From Taxillus chinensis (lineage: Eukaryota > Streptophyta > Magnoliopsida > Santalales > Loranthaceae): 64,000 nt of DNA. The stretch's first letter is position 1. Every line of letters begins with the position of its first letter. Shown here piece after piece: positions 21,524-33,272 of the stretch. The stretch is taken from positions 48,625,321-48,689,320 of the forward strand of contig CM042090.1 of NCBI GenBank assembly GCA_023512835.1, in the 5' to 3' direction. Below the pieces are notes generated by a model. The model ran no database searches, was not told the DNA's origin, and saw only the letters and a list, made by a program, of their open reading frames with translations. The translations under genes and the position numbers were made by a program.

Positions 21524-23823
21524 ATGGCCGAAGAAAGCAGTATGCTATTCAACACTCGCCTTAACTCCAGAGGTGCACAAGAGCCCCTCCTAAATCGAAG
21601 CAGCAGTGAAAATGTTGACCCACCTCAACCTGCTGCTGCCGCTACACCACAACCACGGAGTTCTGGTTTCACTCTGACCAAACCACCAAAGTTCACACTT
21701 GAGCTTTTCTCCCAGTGGAAAGCTCGCATGAGAATGTTCATGGTCTGCCATGATCATCTCATGTAGCCATGTCTTCATCAGGAGATACCAATTCCGATGA
21801 CTATCGAAGAACATGGAGTTAGAAGGCCAAAGACTGATGCCAAACTCACTCATGATGAAATAGCCTGGCAGTGTGCTAGCGAAAAGGCTCTAGCATATGT
21901 TACATCATCTTTGGACTCTGAAGCTTTCACGGATGTCCAGGGCTGCATGACAGCGAAAGCTGTCTGGGATAAACTGATAATCCTCTATGAGGGAAGTCAG
22001 TCTCAAATGCAGAATGTTATTTGTACTCTTAGGCAGAATTTTGAAAGTTTTAATCACAAACCTGGCGAATCCCTCGAGAGCATCTATTGGAGATTCGGTA
22101 AACTCATCCTTGAGCTAAAAACTGTCAATGAACACTATTCTCAATCTCAAATCAATGACAAGTTTTTCCGCTCACTGCCGGATCACTACTACTCCAAGCA
22201 GCTCCAGATGCAAGCCGACAAGAACTGACAGTATGTTCCCCTTGAAGAACTATACGGAGAGCTACGGACTCATGAGGTCAAGTTCAAATACTCTGACCGA
22301 GATGAGAAAATTGCTCGGAAGGAAAAGGGGGTAGCTTTCAAAGCTACAGAATATCTCAGCATACTGAGGAATGATGATTTGGAAGAGTCAGAGAACTCTG
22401 ACTCTGACGTTGAAGAAGAAATCACTCTTCTGGTCGAATCCTTTGAGCGATTCCTTCGGAAAAGCAAAAAGGGATTCAGAAGAGGCTCCTTATCATCATT
22501 TCGAAGGAAGGAGTGATCGGAGTCTAGTTCCCAAGAATGCTATAACTGCGGGAAACTCGGTCATTGGGCCAAGGATTGTAAATCCAAATCTAACACGGCT
22601 GAGAAAAGTGACAAGGTCACTCCTTGACGCTCCACCTCAGAAAAAAGCAAGAACAAGAGGAAGGCATTCGTCACCAAGTATGTAAGTGGCTCGGAAGAAG
22701 AGGAGGAATCCTTGGATGATGAGCCAACTCCTAAGCCGAACGCCTGCCTCATGGCAAATACTGAGGTACCTTCGATCTCAGAGCTCTGAGTAAATTAGAA
22801 TCTCTTATTACTGAACATGATCATGAAAAGAATGAGAGACTAATAATTACTTAAATGTACAAAGATATGGAAAGTCAGAACAAACGTCTTGAAATTATTG
22901 TTGCTAGACTTGAAAAAGCCATAACTGACTTTAGGGGTAAAGAGGCTTGGTATCATGATCTAAGAGTAGAAAATCATTTGCTAAATACCAAGCTAACTAA
23001 CCTAAAAGTTATTGTGAAAAGACTCGAGAATGAACTCGAACAGGAAAAGGAAATAAATCGTAAGTGACTAAAATCTGGGGAAATAGCATCTACATTTAGG
23101 ACTAATCCAGATGACATCCGAGTTAAACCTGGCCTAGGCTCTGAATCATCTACCTCCGCACAAGCGACTGAGTGTCCTCCGGATTTCATTCCGAAACTAA
23201 CCAACCTTTATCCTATTAGTACATCTAAACCATTGGATGGTTTTATTTCAGGTGGCACCATAGTCTATGATTGTGGAACTGAGGCTATTACTGTTGTTCC
23301 TGAAGCAGTAACACCCGTATCTAACGATGAAGGAAAGGTTGTTGTAGTTAAAGTCGAAACTGTAGCACCCAGAAAGAAAGGAAAGGCTAAGGCTGGCGCA
23401 TCTAGGGCCAAGAGCGCGTCACCCAATCCCAAAGGTTTAGGCCATAAGGAACATAGTAGAAAATCTGTAAAACCTGAGAAACCTGTATCCTCTATTTATG
23501 CTCCGCATCATAGTGTCTATTCCATCTGTAGAGAAATAGGTCATTATTACTATGAATGTTGGAGCTTATCTGATAACTGGCTTTGTAATCAAATCCATTT
23601 TAATAAAGATCAGTTTATCAAAAAGGGTTCTTCGAGCAAATATAAATCCAAATCTCAAAGGAATGTATCTCCCAAGAAAACCCAAGTTAAAGAAGCAACT
23701 AACACTAACAAAGTAAATTTAACCTGGAAGGCTAAAGTTCCTAACAAAGTTAAATCCGGAACTGTTGACACTACTGTTGTTTCTCCTAACCGCCCGAAAC
23801 AAGTTTGGGTACCAAAAGTGTAA
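21524..23823 (+). pseudogene. gag: Sirevirus gag (broken)
   Basis: Gag would form the virus-like particle and bind the RNA. The ATG at 21524 begins MAEESSMLFNTRL. Frame 2 then stays readable through in-frame stops at 21764 (TAG), 22226 (TGA), 22514 (TGA) and about 22625 (TGA). The capsid-like part is at about 21690-22230 (KAVWDKLIILYEGS). A CCHC zinc knuckle CYNCGKLGHWAKDC is at 22538-22579. Near 22770 the reading moves to frame 1, the frame of pol. A predicted coiled coil (22855-23067) and a basic Lys/Ser-rich region follow, with a degenerate second knuckle (SICREIGHYYYEC) and ending KQVWVPKV, a tail common in Sirevirus gag. Stops and the frame change make it a pseudogene. Confidence 0.88.
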
Positions 23824-23826
23824 ACT

Positions 23827-26800
23827 GTTGTCTTGCAGGAGCATCTCTGGATTGTACTGCCGGATCACTTGAAGTTAAAGATCAATCAAAGCAAGTGGAT
23901 CCTCGATAGTGGATGCTCCGGACATATGACGGGTGATCAGTCTCTGCTCGTTGATGTTACTAACAAATGAGGCCCATCCATATCATATGGGGACAACAGC
24001 AAAGGTAAGACTGTGGGGTATGACACTTTAACCAATGGCTGTGTATCAATCACTAAAGTTGCACTAGTTGAAGGTTTGAAGCATAATCTGTTGAGTGTCA
24101 GTAATTTATGTGACAAAGGATTTACTGTTTCCTTTATGTCTAACACTTGCATAGTTAGAGAAAACCTACCCGGAGATATCAAGTTATCCAGATTAAGAGA
24201 TGAGGACATATACTCAGTGGTCTTAAGAAATAATTCTTCGGACCCCGTATGCTTCCTCACTAAAGCATCAGATGAAGAAAGTTGGCTATGGTATAAGCAT
24301 TACGCACATTTAAACTTTAAGACCTTGTCTAAATTAGCATCATTTGACTTAGTAAATGGTTTGCCCAAACATAAATTCTCCATAGATTCCATCTGTAGAG
24401 AATGCCAACTTAGCAAGCAGACCAAACACAGCTTTAAGAGCAAATCAGTTAATTCAATAACTGCTCCGCTACAACTTCTTTACATGGACCTTTGTGGTCC
24501 CATTTCTATTGCTTCTCTGTCAAGTGCGAGATATACCCTCGTGGTTATCGATGATTTCACCAGGTATACATGGGTAATGTTCCTTAAATCAAAAGATCAA
24601 ACCTTTGAACATCTTGTTGATCTCTTCAACTGGATAAGCAATTCATAAGGACTGAGCATTAAGTGCATCATGAGTGATCATGGTACAGAGTTTGATTTTT
24701 CAGATATGAGATCCTATTGTTCTGAAAAGGGCATTCAACACGACTTCTCTGCGCCCAGGATTCCACAACAAAATGGAGTTGCTGAGCGTAAGAATCGCAC
24801 TTTAGTCGAAGCTGGTAGATCTATGTTAGCAGGGGCAAAGCTTCCTCTCAGTCTATGGGCTGAAGCTATGTCTACTGCATGCTATGTTTAGAACAGAACT
24901 CTTATCAATAAGATTACCATGAAAACACCCTATGAGATGTCGAGAGGCAGGAAGCCATCAATCTCTCATTTTAAAGCCTTTGGGCGTGCTTACTATGTGT
25001 TAAACAACGGCAAAGAGGCCCGGAGTAAATTTGAGTCAAAATCCGATGATGGGATCTTTGCCGGATACTCGTTGCACAGCAGGGCTTATCGTATTTTCAA
25101 TAAAAAACGTTTAACGGTTGAAGAATCTATCCATGTTAATTTTGATGAATCTAACCTTGACTGGTCAAGTGTAGGATCTTCAAATCAAATCGTGTAGGAT
25201 CACACGGACTGGATTGACTATTCTTAACTCAGGCATGTACCTACTGCAAATCCTGATGAATCACTCAGTACCGGTGAAGCGAGAAATGCTACTGATGATG
25301 CTTCAGAAGACACGGACACAGGACTTCCACTTAACTCCGGAGAACTTGTTATGGAAACCCATAACTCCGGAGAGCCTTCTAGTCCATCAGGACCTATTCA
25401 TACTGAAAGCAACAGTGTCGAAGTACTTCCAAGTACTTCTAGAACTGTTCATTCTACGGATTTAACAGGTCCGGAAGAAGCTTAACCAGCTGATGTACAA
25501 GATCCACCCGATTTGGCAAAGCTTCAAATCATTCACTGCTCACCACCACTTGCGTAAAACTATAGGTGGACTCGGAACCACCCATCAGAACAAGTGATTG
25601 GTGATCCTACTGCTGGAGTAAGGACAAGGGTAGCCACTTCCAATCTATGCCTCTACTCATGTTTCTTATCACATATGGAGCCAAAGGTCGTGGATGAAGC
25701 CCTCCAAGACTCAAACTGGATAGACGCTATGCAAGAAGAGCTTAATCAGTTCAAGAGGAACGAAGTGTGGACTTTAGTACTAAGGCCCAGGTCGCAACAA
25801 GTCATTGGAGTTAAATGGGTGTTCTGGAACAAATTAGATACTGATGGAATAGTAATCCGGAACAAAGCCAGATTGGTAGCCAAAGGATATCGTCAAGAAG
25901 AAGGCATTGACTATGACGAGACCTTTGCTCCTGTAGCTCGACTTGAGGCGATCCGCATGTTCTTGGCATATGCTTCATATGAAAACTTCAAAGTTTATCA
26001 AATAGACGTTAAAAGCACATTTCTGAATGGAGATCTTCAAGAGGAGGTTTATATAGAACAACCTCCGAGCTTCGTTGAACACAAGGCTGAACATATGGTT
26101 TATAAGCTACGGAAAGCTTTGTACAGATTGAAGCAAGCTCTAAGGGCCTGGTACGACACATTGTCAGAATTCTTGCTTGAACACAATTTCAGAAAAGGAA
26201 AGATTGACACCACTCTCTTTTTATGGAAAGAGAAAGATCATTCTCTGATCGTACAAATCTATGTGGATGACATCATTTTCGGATTATCAAATCCGAAGCT
26301 TTTTGAAGAATTTGTGAAGTTGATGACTGGAAAATTTGAAATGAGCATGATGGGAGAACTAACATACTTCTTTGGGATAGAAGTTAAACAAATGAAGGAT
26401 GGAATCTTCATCAACCAAGCAAAGTACACACGAGACTTAATCAAGAAGTTTGGGATGCAAAACTCTACTCCCGTGAAAACTCCCATGCCAGCCAGTGCCA
26501 AACTTGACCCTGATCTTAATAGAGAATCAGTAAATGTGACTGAATACAGAGGAATGATTGGTTCATTGCTGTATCTCATAGCAAGTCTCTCGGACATAAT
26601 TTTTGGAACTTACATTTGCGCAAGATATCAGGCGAATCCCAAAGAGTCACACATACTACATGTGAAACAGATATTGCGGTATTTAAAAGGGACAGTGAAT
26701 TTAGGACTTTGGTACCTAAAGGAGTCCAACTTCTCCTTATCCGGATTTTTTGATGCTGATTTTGCCGGGTGTTGCATCGACAGGAAGAGCACTAGTGGTA

Positions 26801-27207
26801 CTTGTCAGTTTCTTGGAAGCAGATTGATTTCTTGGTTTAGTAAGAAGCAGAATTCCGTATCAATTTCTACTGTTGAGGCGGAATATATAGCTGCTGGGAG
26901 TTGCTGTGCACAGCTACTCTAGATGCGAAGTCAACTTACTGACTATGAGTTCAACATGACATCTGTTCCACTGTACTATGACAATACTAGTGCAATTGCC
27001 ATCAGCAACAATCCAGTTATGCACCCAAAGACTAAGCACATTGAAGTCAGGTATCACTTTATCCGAGATCATATTCTTAAACAGCATATATCTCTTGAAC
27101 ATGTTACTACGGATGATCAACTCGCGGATATACTCACCAAGCCCCTACCAGATGCAAGATTTTCTGAACTACTCCTCAAATTAGGTATGCTTGACTTGTC
27201 TACATAG
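23827..27207 (+). pseudogene. pol: Sirevirus pol: protease, integrase, reverse transcriptase, RNase H (broken by nonsense codons)
   Basis: All readable domains are in frame 1. The protease motif is WILDSGCSGHMTG (about 23896-23934). Integrase follows, with a GAG-pre-integrase stretch WLWYKHYAHLN, the zinc motif CRECQLSKQTKHSF, and the catalytic core MDLCGPI, SDHGTEF and QNGVAERKNRTLVEAGRSML. Reverse transcriptase (about 25680-26600) shows [31 protein letters not shown] and YVDDIIFG. RNase H follows with [16 protein letters not shown] and, after a stop at 26920, the block KHIEVRYHFIRDHI. In-frame stops at 23968, 24646, 24889, 25195, 25225, about 25484 and 26920 break it. Several are explained by CAG or TGG becoming TAG/TGA. 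The domain order is that of Ty1/copia. Confidence 0.92.
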
Positions 27208-28830
27208 TTTCTAATTTTTCACTCCACCAGTATTTTCTTCAGGACATGCATTGTGATTCTTAATGAGAGTTAGACACCTACTATCCTTCATGATGATCAT
27301 GCTTGCCGGTAATATGCATTTGTCCTAACTATCTTCCCATATCTCCCATTGGGAGGATGCTTATGTTTCCCGAATGAAGTTGTTAAGTTGATATAATTAA
27401 CACTATATGAGTTCTCTGTCCTTCAGATTTCATGATTCAACTCTTCATTTTTCACCTCATGTTCATTGCTTTTTCATATTGATTGCCCTGTTAACATGTC
27501 TAATTGAAGAAATGAAATGGGCTAGAATGCTTATGGATGGAATCACAGTGAAAGTCTGTTCAGTTTCTGAAGTGAAGTTCCCAAAGGATAGACAGTATTC
27601 TTCTCAAAATCTACATCTTTTAGCTGGGAATGTCATTGAGAGGATTGCAAGATCTAAGGGGGAGAAATGCTTATTAATTACTCAAGTAATACCCCCTTTA
27701 TATGTCTCATGACCTCTTTCCTGACTGTCTATCTGAGGGGGAGATCATCACTGAGAGGATTGCATGATCTACGGGGGATCAAAAGCTTTATTTATTAGTA
27801 ATAACCCCCAATATGTCTCAGATGCTCCTTCCTCTTACTTCTCACTTCTGGATCTGGCTGGACATACATTGTTGAATGAGCTTTGTGGCATGTTTGGATG
27901 ATTTTCTTTCTTCAACTGTGCATCTTAATCGGATAATCAATTGATAGCATCTGGCATGTGTTCATTCTTCCATTCTCACCCATGAATCTTATTTAGAGTA
28001 ACTCACATATTGTTCATTTATCTTGGCTATAATGTTCAGCATGACGGTCTCACTATGTTGACTAATGAGAACGTATGGGTTTCTAATCAGACATATGCTT
28101 ATTTTTCAGCACCATTGATTCAGTCATTCATTTGTATGTGTCTAGCATTCCTTTTTCAATGCGTTCTACCTTTTCATTAGTTTGGATTTTGCTACTTTTT
28201 CATACTTGTTTACATCTGTACTAATTTCAACCTATCAAAGCTCTGTGTTTTTTTAGTTTCTTTTCATACAGCTACAGGTTCCGATTCACTTTGCAACTTC
28301 ACTAACATATCTTGCTTGAAGTCTGACTTTGAAGTGTTGTGGTACTTCATCTTTCTTCGACTCTAAGCCAGCAAAGGAATCAGTCTCTCTCCTACACACT
28401 CTGTTGCTCATCCGGATATACTTCTATGGATTACCTTTTAATCCGGATGATCGTCGGTTCATCGCCTCTGGACTCTTGAAATACTCAAGTCTTATCGCGT
28501 GTTTTTTAAGGAGGAATGATGATGGGCTATTTTAATTACAAGTCTCGAGACAAGACATTTCCAGAAGAAGGCATACAACTGTCATATATACTTGATTCTG
28601 CGGCCTCCACGTCATTTTTAAATACGGAGGCACTCACATCTCAAGTTAAATGACATCAGCTTGTCAGGCGGATCACTATTTATCTTGCTTAATCCCAAGA
28701 TCCGCTGGCAACCATGGACTCGGTCTTATAAATACTGAATTTTCCCACAGCACGAGTTTACATTTTCAAATCCCTAAACCCTCGTCGCTCTTCCGATCTC
28801 TAAGATCCAACTTCCTCATTCCTTCCCCTC
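27208..28830 (+). other. Post-pol spacer with multiple polypurine tracts
   Basis: This 1.6-kb stretch is AT-rich with no recognised coding domain. Polypurine tracts of the form AAGGGGGAGA occur at 27656-27669, GAGGGGGAGATC at 27735-27746 and ACGGGGGATC at 27771-27780. The sequence around them is a tandem duplication with an offset of 115 bases (GAGAGGATTGCA at 27638 and 27753). Multiple polypurine tracts downstream of pol are a described Sirevirus feature. Confidence 0.75.
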
Positions 28831-31547
28831 ATGGCACCCAAGCTCTCTCTTTCTAGCGTAAATCCCGGCCATCCGGTTGATTGGCCTGCAGTTTCCGATC
28901 CTCCAGCTTGGTTTTTCGAACTACGCCCCCTTTTGAAAGCCTCCCATATTCTGAATCTGGTTTCCAACCCTATCGATCTTCTCATCAACGACTTCACCGA
29001 GTATTACCAGCGCATTCGCTGCACCACTGACTCCATCCTTTCCCATGTTTGGGGTGAATCCATCGTCATCACCCCCGCTGTCCTTTGTGCCACTCTCAAC
29101 CTATCCACCGGTGAACCTCAATGTCCGAAACTAGAAACAATGGCAGCTTCCATGGGCTGCACTTACAAAGGGAAGGAATACAAGGTGAAGTCCTTCCACC
29201 ATCGCTACCGGTGTATGGCGACCATCCTCAGCCGCTATCTTCTGGTTCGCACCTCCGCTCTCGACTCCGTTCCATATGACCTTCTGCTGGCCATGTACGA
29301 AGTCTTCGAAGGTCTCTCGATGGACTAGGGGACATTCCTCTTCCGATTGCTGAAGAACGGGCCCAAGAACCAATCTTTTGGGCGGATCCTCAGCATAGTC
29401 TTCCGGCATCTGCGTCCGTCCCATTTTAATGGCACCGGCACTATTCCCTTCCCTCAGGCTTACTATCTCCGCCATCTTACGCCTGATGGGAACATGACGG
29501 CCCGCTGTCCTTCTGTTGCTCTCCGCCTTCTTTCTGCCTCAGAACAACAAGCCAGTATGGTTGGTGACCCCTCCGACAGCCGTGCCCCCAAAGTCAGCTC
29601 TGCTCACCGATCCTCCCGAATTAGGTCCATTGCTGCACCCTCCATCTCTCGAGCCTCCCAGCACAGCGTCCGTGCCGATCCCTCCGAGGTTGCGGGACTA
29701 TCTCAACCAAGTTTACCTCCGACTGTTTCCCCAGCCCCTTCTGCTGCGGATGTCCCCACTCCCTCCACTTCCACTGTTGCTGCCGTTGTTGATGCTGCTG
29801 TTGCCACTACTGTTGCTGATGTCCCGAAATCTATTATGGAAGCTCCTTTGCCTCCACTTCCTCAACCTCGAGACTACCTCGACCATCTCCCCGCCGACAC
29901 CTTAACGAACCTCTTGTTCCGTTTTAGCCTAGCCTACACCGCTTCTGTCCCGGACAACGACCTCAAAGTGTTCTACGCACGGCATACCAAGTCCCCTGAG
30001 GAAATGATTGTTTGGAACTTGGACCACGACTTCCTTACACTAGCCCATATTCTGGATGTTCCATTTACTGTTTCCTCTGGCCCGGCTCCTGACGCGTTCC
30101 TTCTCCTGTTGAGGCCCGGCCTGCTTCTCTTGCCGCCGGTATTCCCATTGTTGACCGCTTTGGTCAAAGTGGCTCTGCTGCTCTGGATACCTCTGCTGCT
30201 CCGGATGCCCCTGCTGCTGATGCTGATGCCCCTTCTACTCCTACTGACTCCTCTGCTCAGTGCACTCCTGCACCTATTTCTGCGGGGGAGTCCTCCAAAG
30301 CTCTGGAGTTAGCACTTGGATGCGCCTCTTTTGGCACAGTTCACTCGGATGTTGTGCTCTCCGCCCAGCTAGACCGTCACGCCCAAGCCCAAAGCGCCCA
30401 AATTTCTGCCATCGCCGCCAAGGTTTATGCTCTCGGCGCCCAAATCCTCTCCGCCCTGACTGACTCCTCCACCTCCATCGAACAGAAGATGGATCTCGTG
30501 GCCTCGTCCATTCATTCCTTGTCTACCTCTTTTGCGGACTTGGCGCACACGATGGCTCGTCCTCCTCCCGTGCCTCAGTGATTTGCCAAACCGGGGGAGA
30601 AAGTGTCATCTGATCCTTCTGCCCCTTCCTCAACTAGGGCTGAAAAGCGATTTGCATCTTCACTACTTTCGGGAGTTACAATCCCCAAATGCAGCCGCTT
30701 CTCTCAGCCTAGCTCCTCGAGTGCAGTTCCTCCTTCGCTAACTCTATCCGTGGCTGACACCTTCCTCCTATCATATACGAATTGTAATCCTTTTGATGTA
30801 GATGGACATGTTTTCAATGAGATGACCAAATATGCCTCGTCCAATGCCGAGAGAAGATGTCTATCAGTTTTGTACCCCTTCTCTCCTCAAGATATTCAGA
30901 CCTTACATTCTGAGATGGGTTTGTTTACTTCGGAAGACATAGACAACTTCTCTCTGGCTGTTAAGATGGAGATGAGGTTGTATCCATCTCTGTACAAGGA
31001 CGGAAAGATGTTTGACGTCTTGCCATGTTGGAATGAGGGCTATCTTCCAGACGTAGCCAGCATTCTGACTTTCATTAACGGAACTGCTGAGGATAGCATA
31101 CCCTGGAAAACTTTCTCATCTATCCTTATTCCGTACCGGATTATGACGCCGCACTTCATGCTGGTTGTCTTTATGATTCCGTCCAAGCAGCTGATTCTAA
31201 TTGATTCTCATTAAATCATGGAGCACAATGTTAGAAGGAATCAATGGGAGCCACTACGTCTACGACTGACGGAAGCAGTAAAGCAATCTAGACTTTATGA
31301 AGAAAGGGCCCTGGCACCGTTGGGTTCATCTTAAAAGCTGAAGGCGACGATCCGGGGCAAAAAGCAAGTTCCTCAGCAGCCCGATGGAGAGAGCTACGGA
31401 GCCTTTGTCTGTTTCTTCATCAAGTCGATAATAAGGGTGGATAAAAGCTGGAGCAGTATCCAAGCCTACACGAAGGAACAGACAATGGAGCTAAGGGAGA
31501 AAGCAGCAACTATGATCTTCAAGTATAGTAAGCCTTATGTACCTTAG
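28831..31547 (+). pseudogene. Sirevirus accessory ORF: plant-transposon-protein-like N-terminus, helical linker, Ulp1/C48-like protease C-terminus (broken)
   Basis: A true ATG at 28831 opens MAPKLSLSSVNPGHP. Frame 1 is readable to about 30090 across a TAG at 29326. It contains LINDFTEYY, HVWGESIVITPAVLCATLNL and a segment YRCMATILSRYLL...VPYDLLLAMYEVFEG that resemble the Pfam-type 'putative plant transposon protein' domain. A Pro/Ser/Ala-rich linker follows. Near 30090-30115 the reading moves to frame 3, continuing with a helical, Gln/Ala-rich segment (30354-30581) to a TAG at 31545, across stops at 30579, 31212 and 31332. The C-terminal part has the Ulp1/SENP layout: TPHFMLVV (His 31152), 17 residues later IDS (Asp 31203), then VPQQPDGESYGAFVC (Gln 31377), then YTKEQTMELREKA. 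The residue at the catalytic Cys position is Tyr (TAC, 31395-31397). The 5' half is visibly richer in C than pol. It occupies the position of the Sirevirus env-like gene; this could be a diverged version of that gene. Confidence 0.72.
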
Positions 31548-31679
31548 TGAAAATTTTGTATAAAGGCTAAATTGTACTATGTTTCTCCTTAATGAAAATG
31601 GATGTGGTTTCTATTCTATATGCTATCTTTTTGCTGTGCTTACTAGATCAGATTAGAAGGTGTTTTGGCATATCCATAA

Positions 31680-31690
31680 TTGGGGGAGAT
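31680..31690 (+). other. Terminal polypurine tract of the Sirevirus
   Basis: TTGGGGGAGAT lies immediately before the 3' LTR start TGTTAGATCAAG and would prime plus-strand DNA. Confidence 0.85.
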
Positions 31691-32560
31691 TGTTAGATCA
31701 AGCCCAGAATTTGGATGATTCAAATAGAACCCTATGTAACTTGATCTGAGACTTTTGTTGTTTTCATGTTAAGTAATTGCAGAAGATATGAACTTAATCC
31801 GGACCTACACTCGTGAGAGGAAAGCTAAGGACAGGATACATAATCCTGATCCGGATGAGAGTGTGCGTCATCAAAAACTTGGTACATAACCAAGTCTTCA
31901 CTTCATATGGAATAAGGATCATACGTGCGGACTAATGAGTCAAAGCCACGGAGTAAGAAAATTTGATGTGGAGTAAGGAATCCGAACCTGTTACTCTTGC
32001 GGAGTAAGGATGTGCTGATACGGAGTAAGCCATCCGTTCCTTTAACTCATGTGGAGTAAGCACTCCGACCTTCTCATTCATACGGAGTAAGGAAGCACTT
32101 ACACAGAATAAGGATTCCAGTACTAAATTGATACGGAGTAAGCAATCATTGTCACGGAGTAAGGATCCGAGCTTAGTTTAACACGGAGTAAGGAACCTTA
32201 CACCAGATTTAAGAAGATGCTATTCAAAGTCACTAGCTTGCTGCTTCCCGATGTAAGACAAACTCGTTGAGAACCTAAAGCAACTTACACGTGGATCATC
32301 CGGATATGTGGACATAAATTAGACTGAACTTGGGAACTCACAAACACATTTTTGTTTTGCAAACCCAAGACATTGAGCTCCACATCCTCAGCACTTAAGA
32401 CAGAGAGGATTCCGAGGAATAGTAATTGTGCACATAATCCGGAACAACAAGTTCCAAGATTGTCTCTCAAGGATGTGCTATATATATTATGTAAACCTTG
32501 TACATTAAAAGTGTGTGTACGCGTGAATACACAAAAGCTCAAATAGATCATAGAGGCTAG
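31691..32560 (+). repeat. Sirevirus 3' LTR, left part
   Basis: It is closely similar to the 5' LTR at 20323-21190, beginning TGTTAGATC instead of TGTTGGATC. It is cut at GAGGCTAG by the nested gypsy element and resumes at 38549. Confidence 0.93.
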
Positions 32561-33223
32561 TGTAATGACACGTGTTTGTGGTATGTACGAAGTTAACCAC
32601 AGATGCCTTGTGAGTGGAAATTGTTGGGTTTTAGGGAGTTCCCTTACCACACACTTTAGCTAAAACACCTTGGATGTAAGGACCCGTGTTTTGAGTTAGT
32701 CAGTCTTGCCTTCTGAATGGGAACTTTCTAGATTTTGACCTAGTAGATGGGCTCAGATGAATTGGCGTGCAGACCAAAAAATTCTTAGAATGATGTCTTC
32801 TATGTACCACAGAAGTTTCAGGCCAAACGGACGTGCACGTGAATTGGACCCATTTGGCGTGCAAGGTTTTTATTGCATGGATGTCTTTTACATGGTGCAA
32901 GGAGGCTTGGGGTAAAGTTTGAGTGCATTTGGAGCTGCACTCCAATTGGGGAATTGGCGTTCAAATTGGCGTGCAGGCATATTTTTGCATGGTTACCTTA
33001 GTTTTGTTATTCTAATCATCTTTTCCCAAAGGACCATGTTGGAATTGTGAATATTTTGGTGTGTATGGATGTGGGAAGGTCATAGATTGTTCCATCAAAA
33101 CTATGTCGTTTTGATGCTGGGATTCACTTAATCAAAACTACGTCGTTTTGATGTTGTGTTATCTATATAAGGAGGAGAAGCCCCTCTGTTTTAGGTTTAG
33201 GGTTTGTTGCTCCACCGACCGTC

Positions 33224-33272
<49 letters not shown>

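Noticed and set aside
22561..23204. Minus-strand serine-rich frames
   Set aside because: They are antisense to the gag coiled-coil and zinc-knuckle region, whose plus-strand motifs are clear.
27407..27712. 101-codon frame after Sirevirus pol
   Set aside because: It overlaps the duplicated polypurine-tract block and shows no similarity to a known domain; probably chance.
30090..30312. Leucine-rich, membrane-like stretch at the end of a frame 1 reading
   Set aside because: It appears only after a frameshift. The other frame gives an Ala/Pro/Asp-rich linker continuous with the downstream helical region, so it is not a real membrane segment.
28831..31547. Independent host gene for a Ulp1 protease inserted between elements
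   Set aside because: It lies between pol and the 3' polypurine tract, inside one LTR pair with a perfect target duplication, so it belongs to the retrotransposon.
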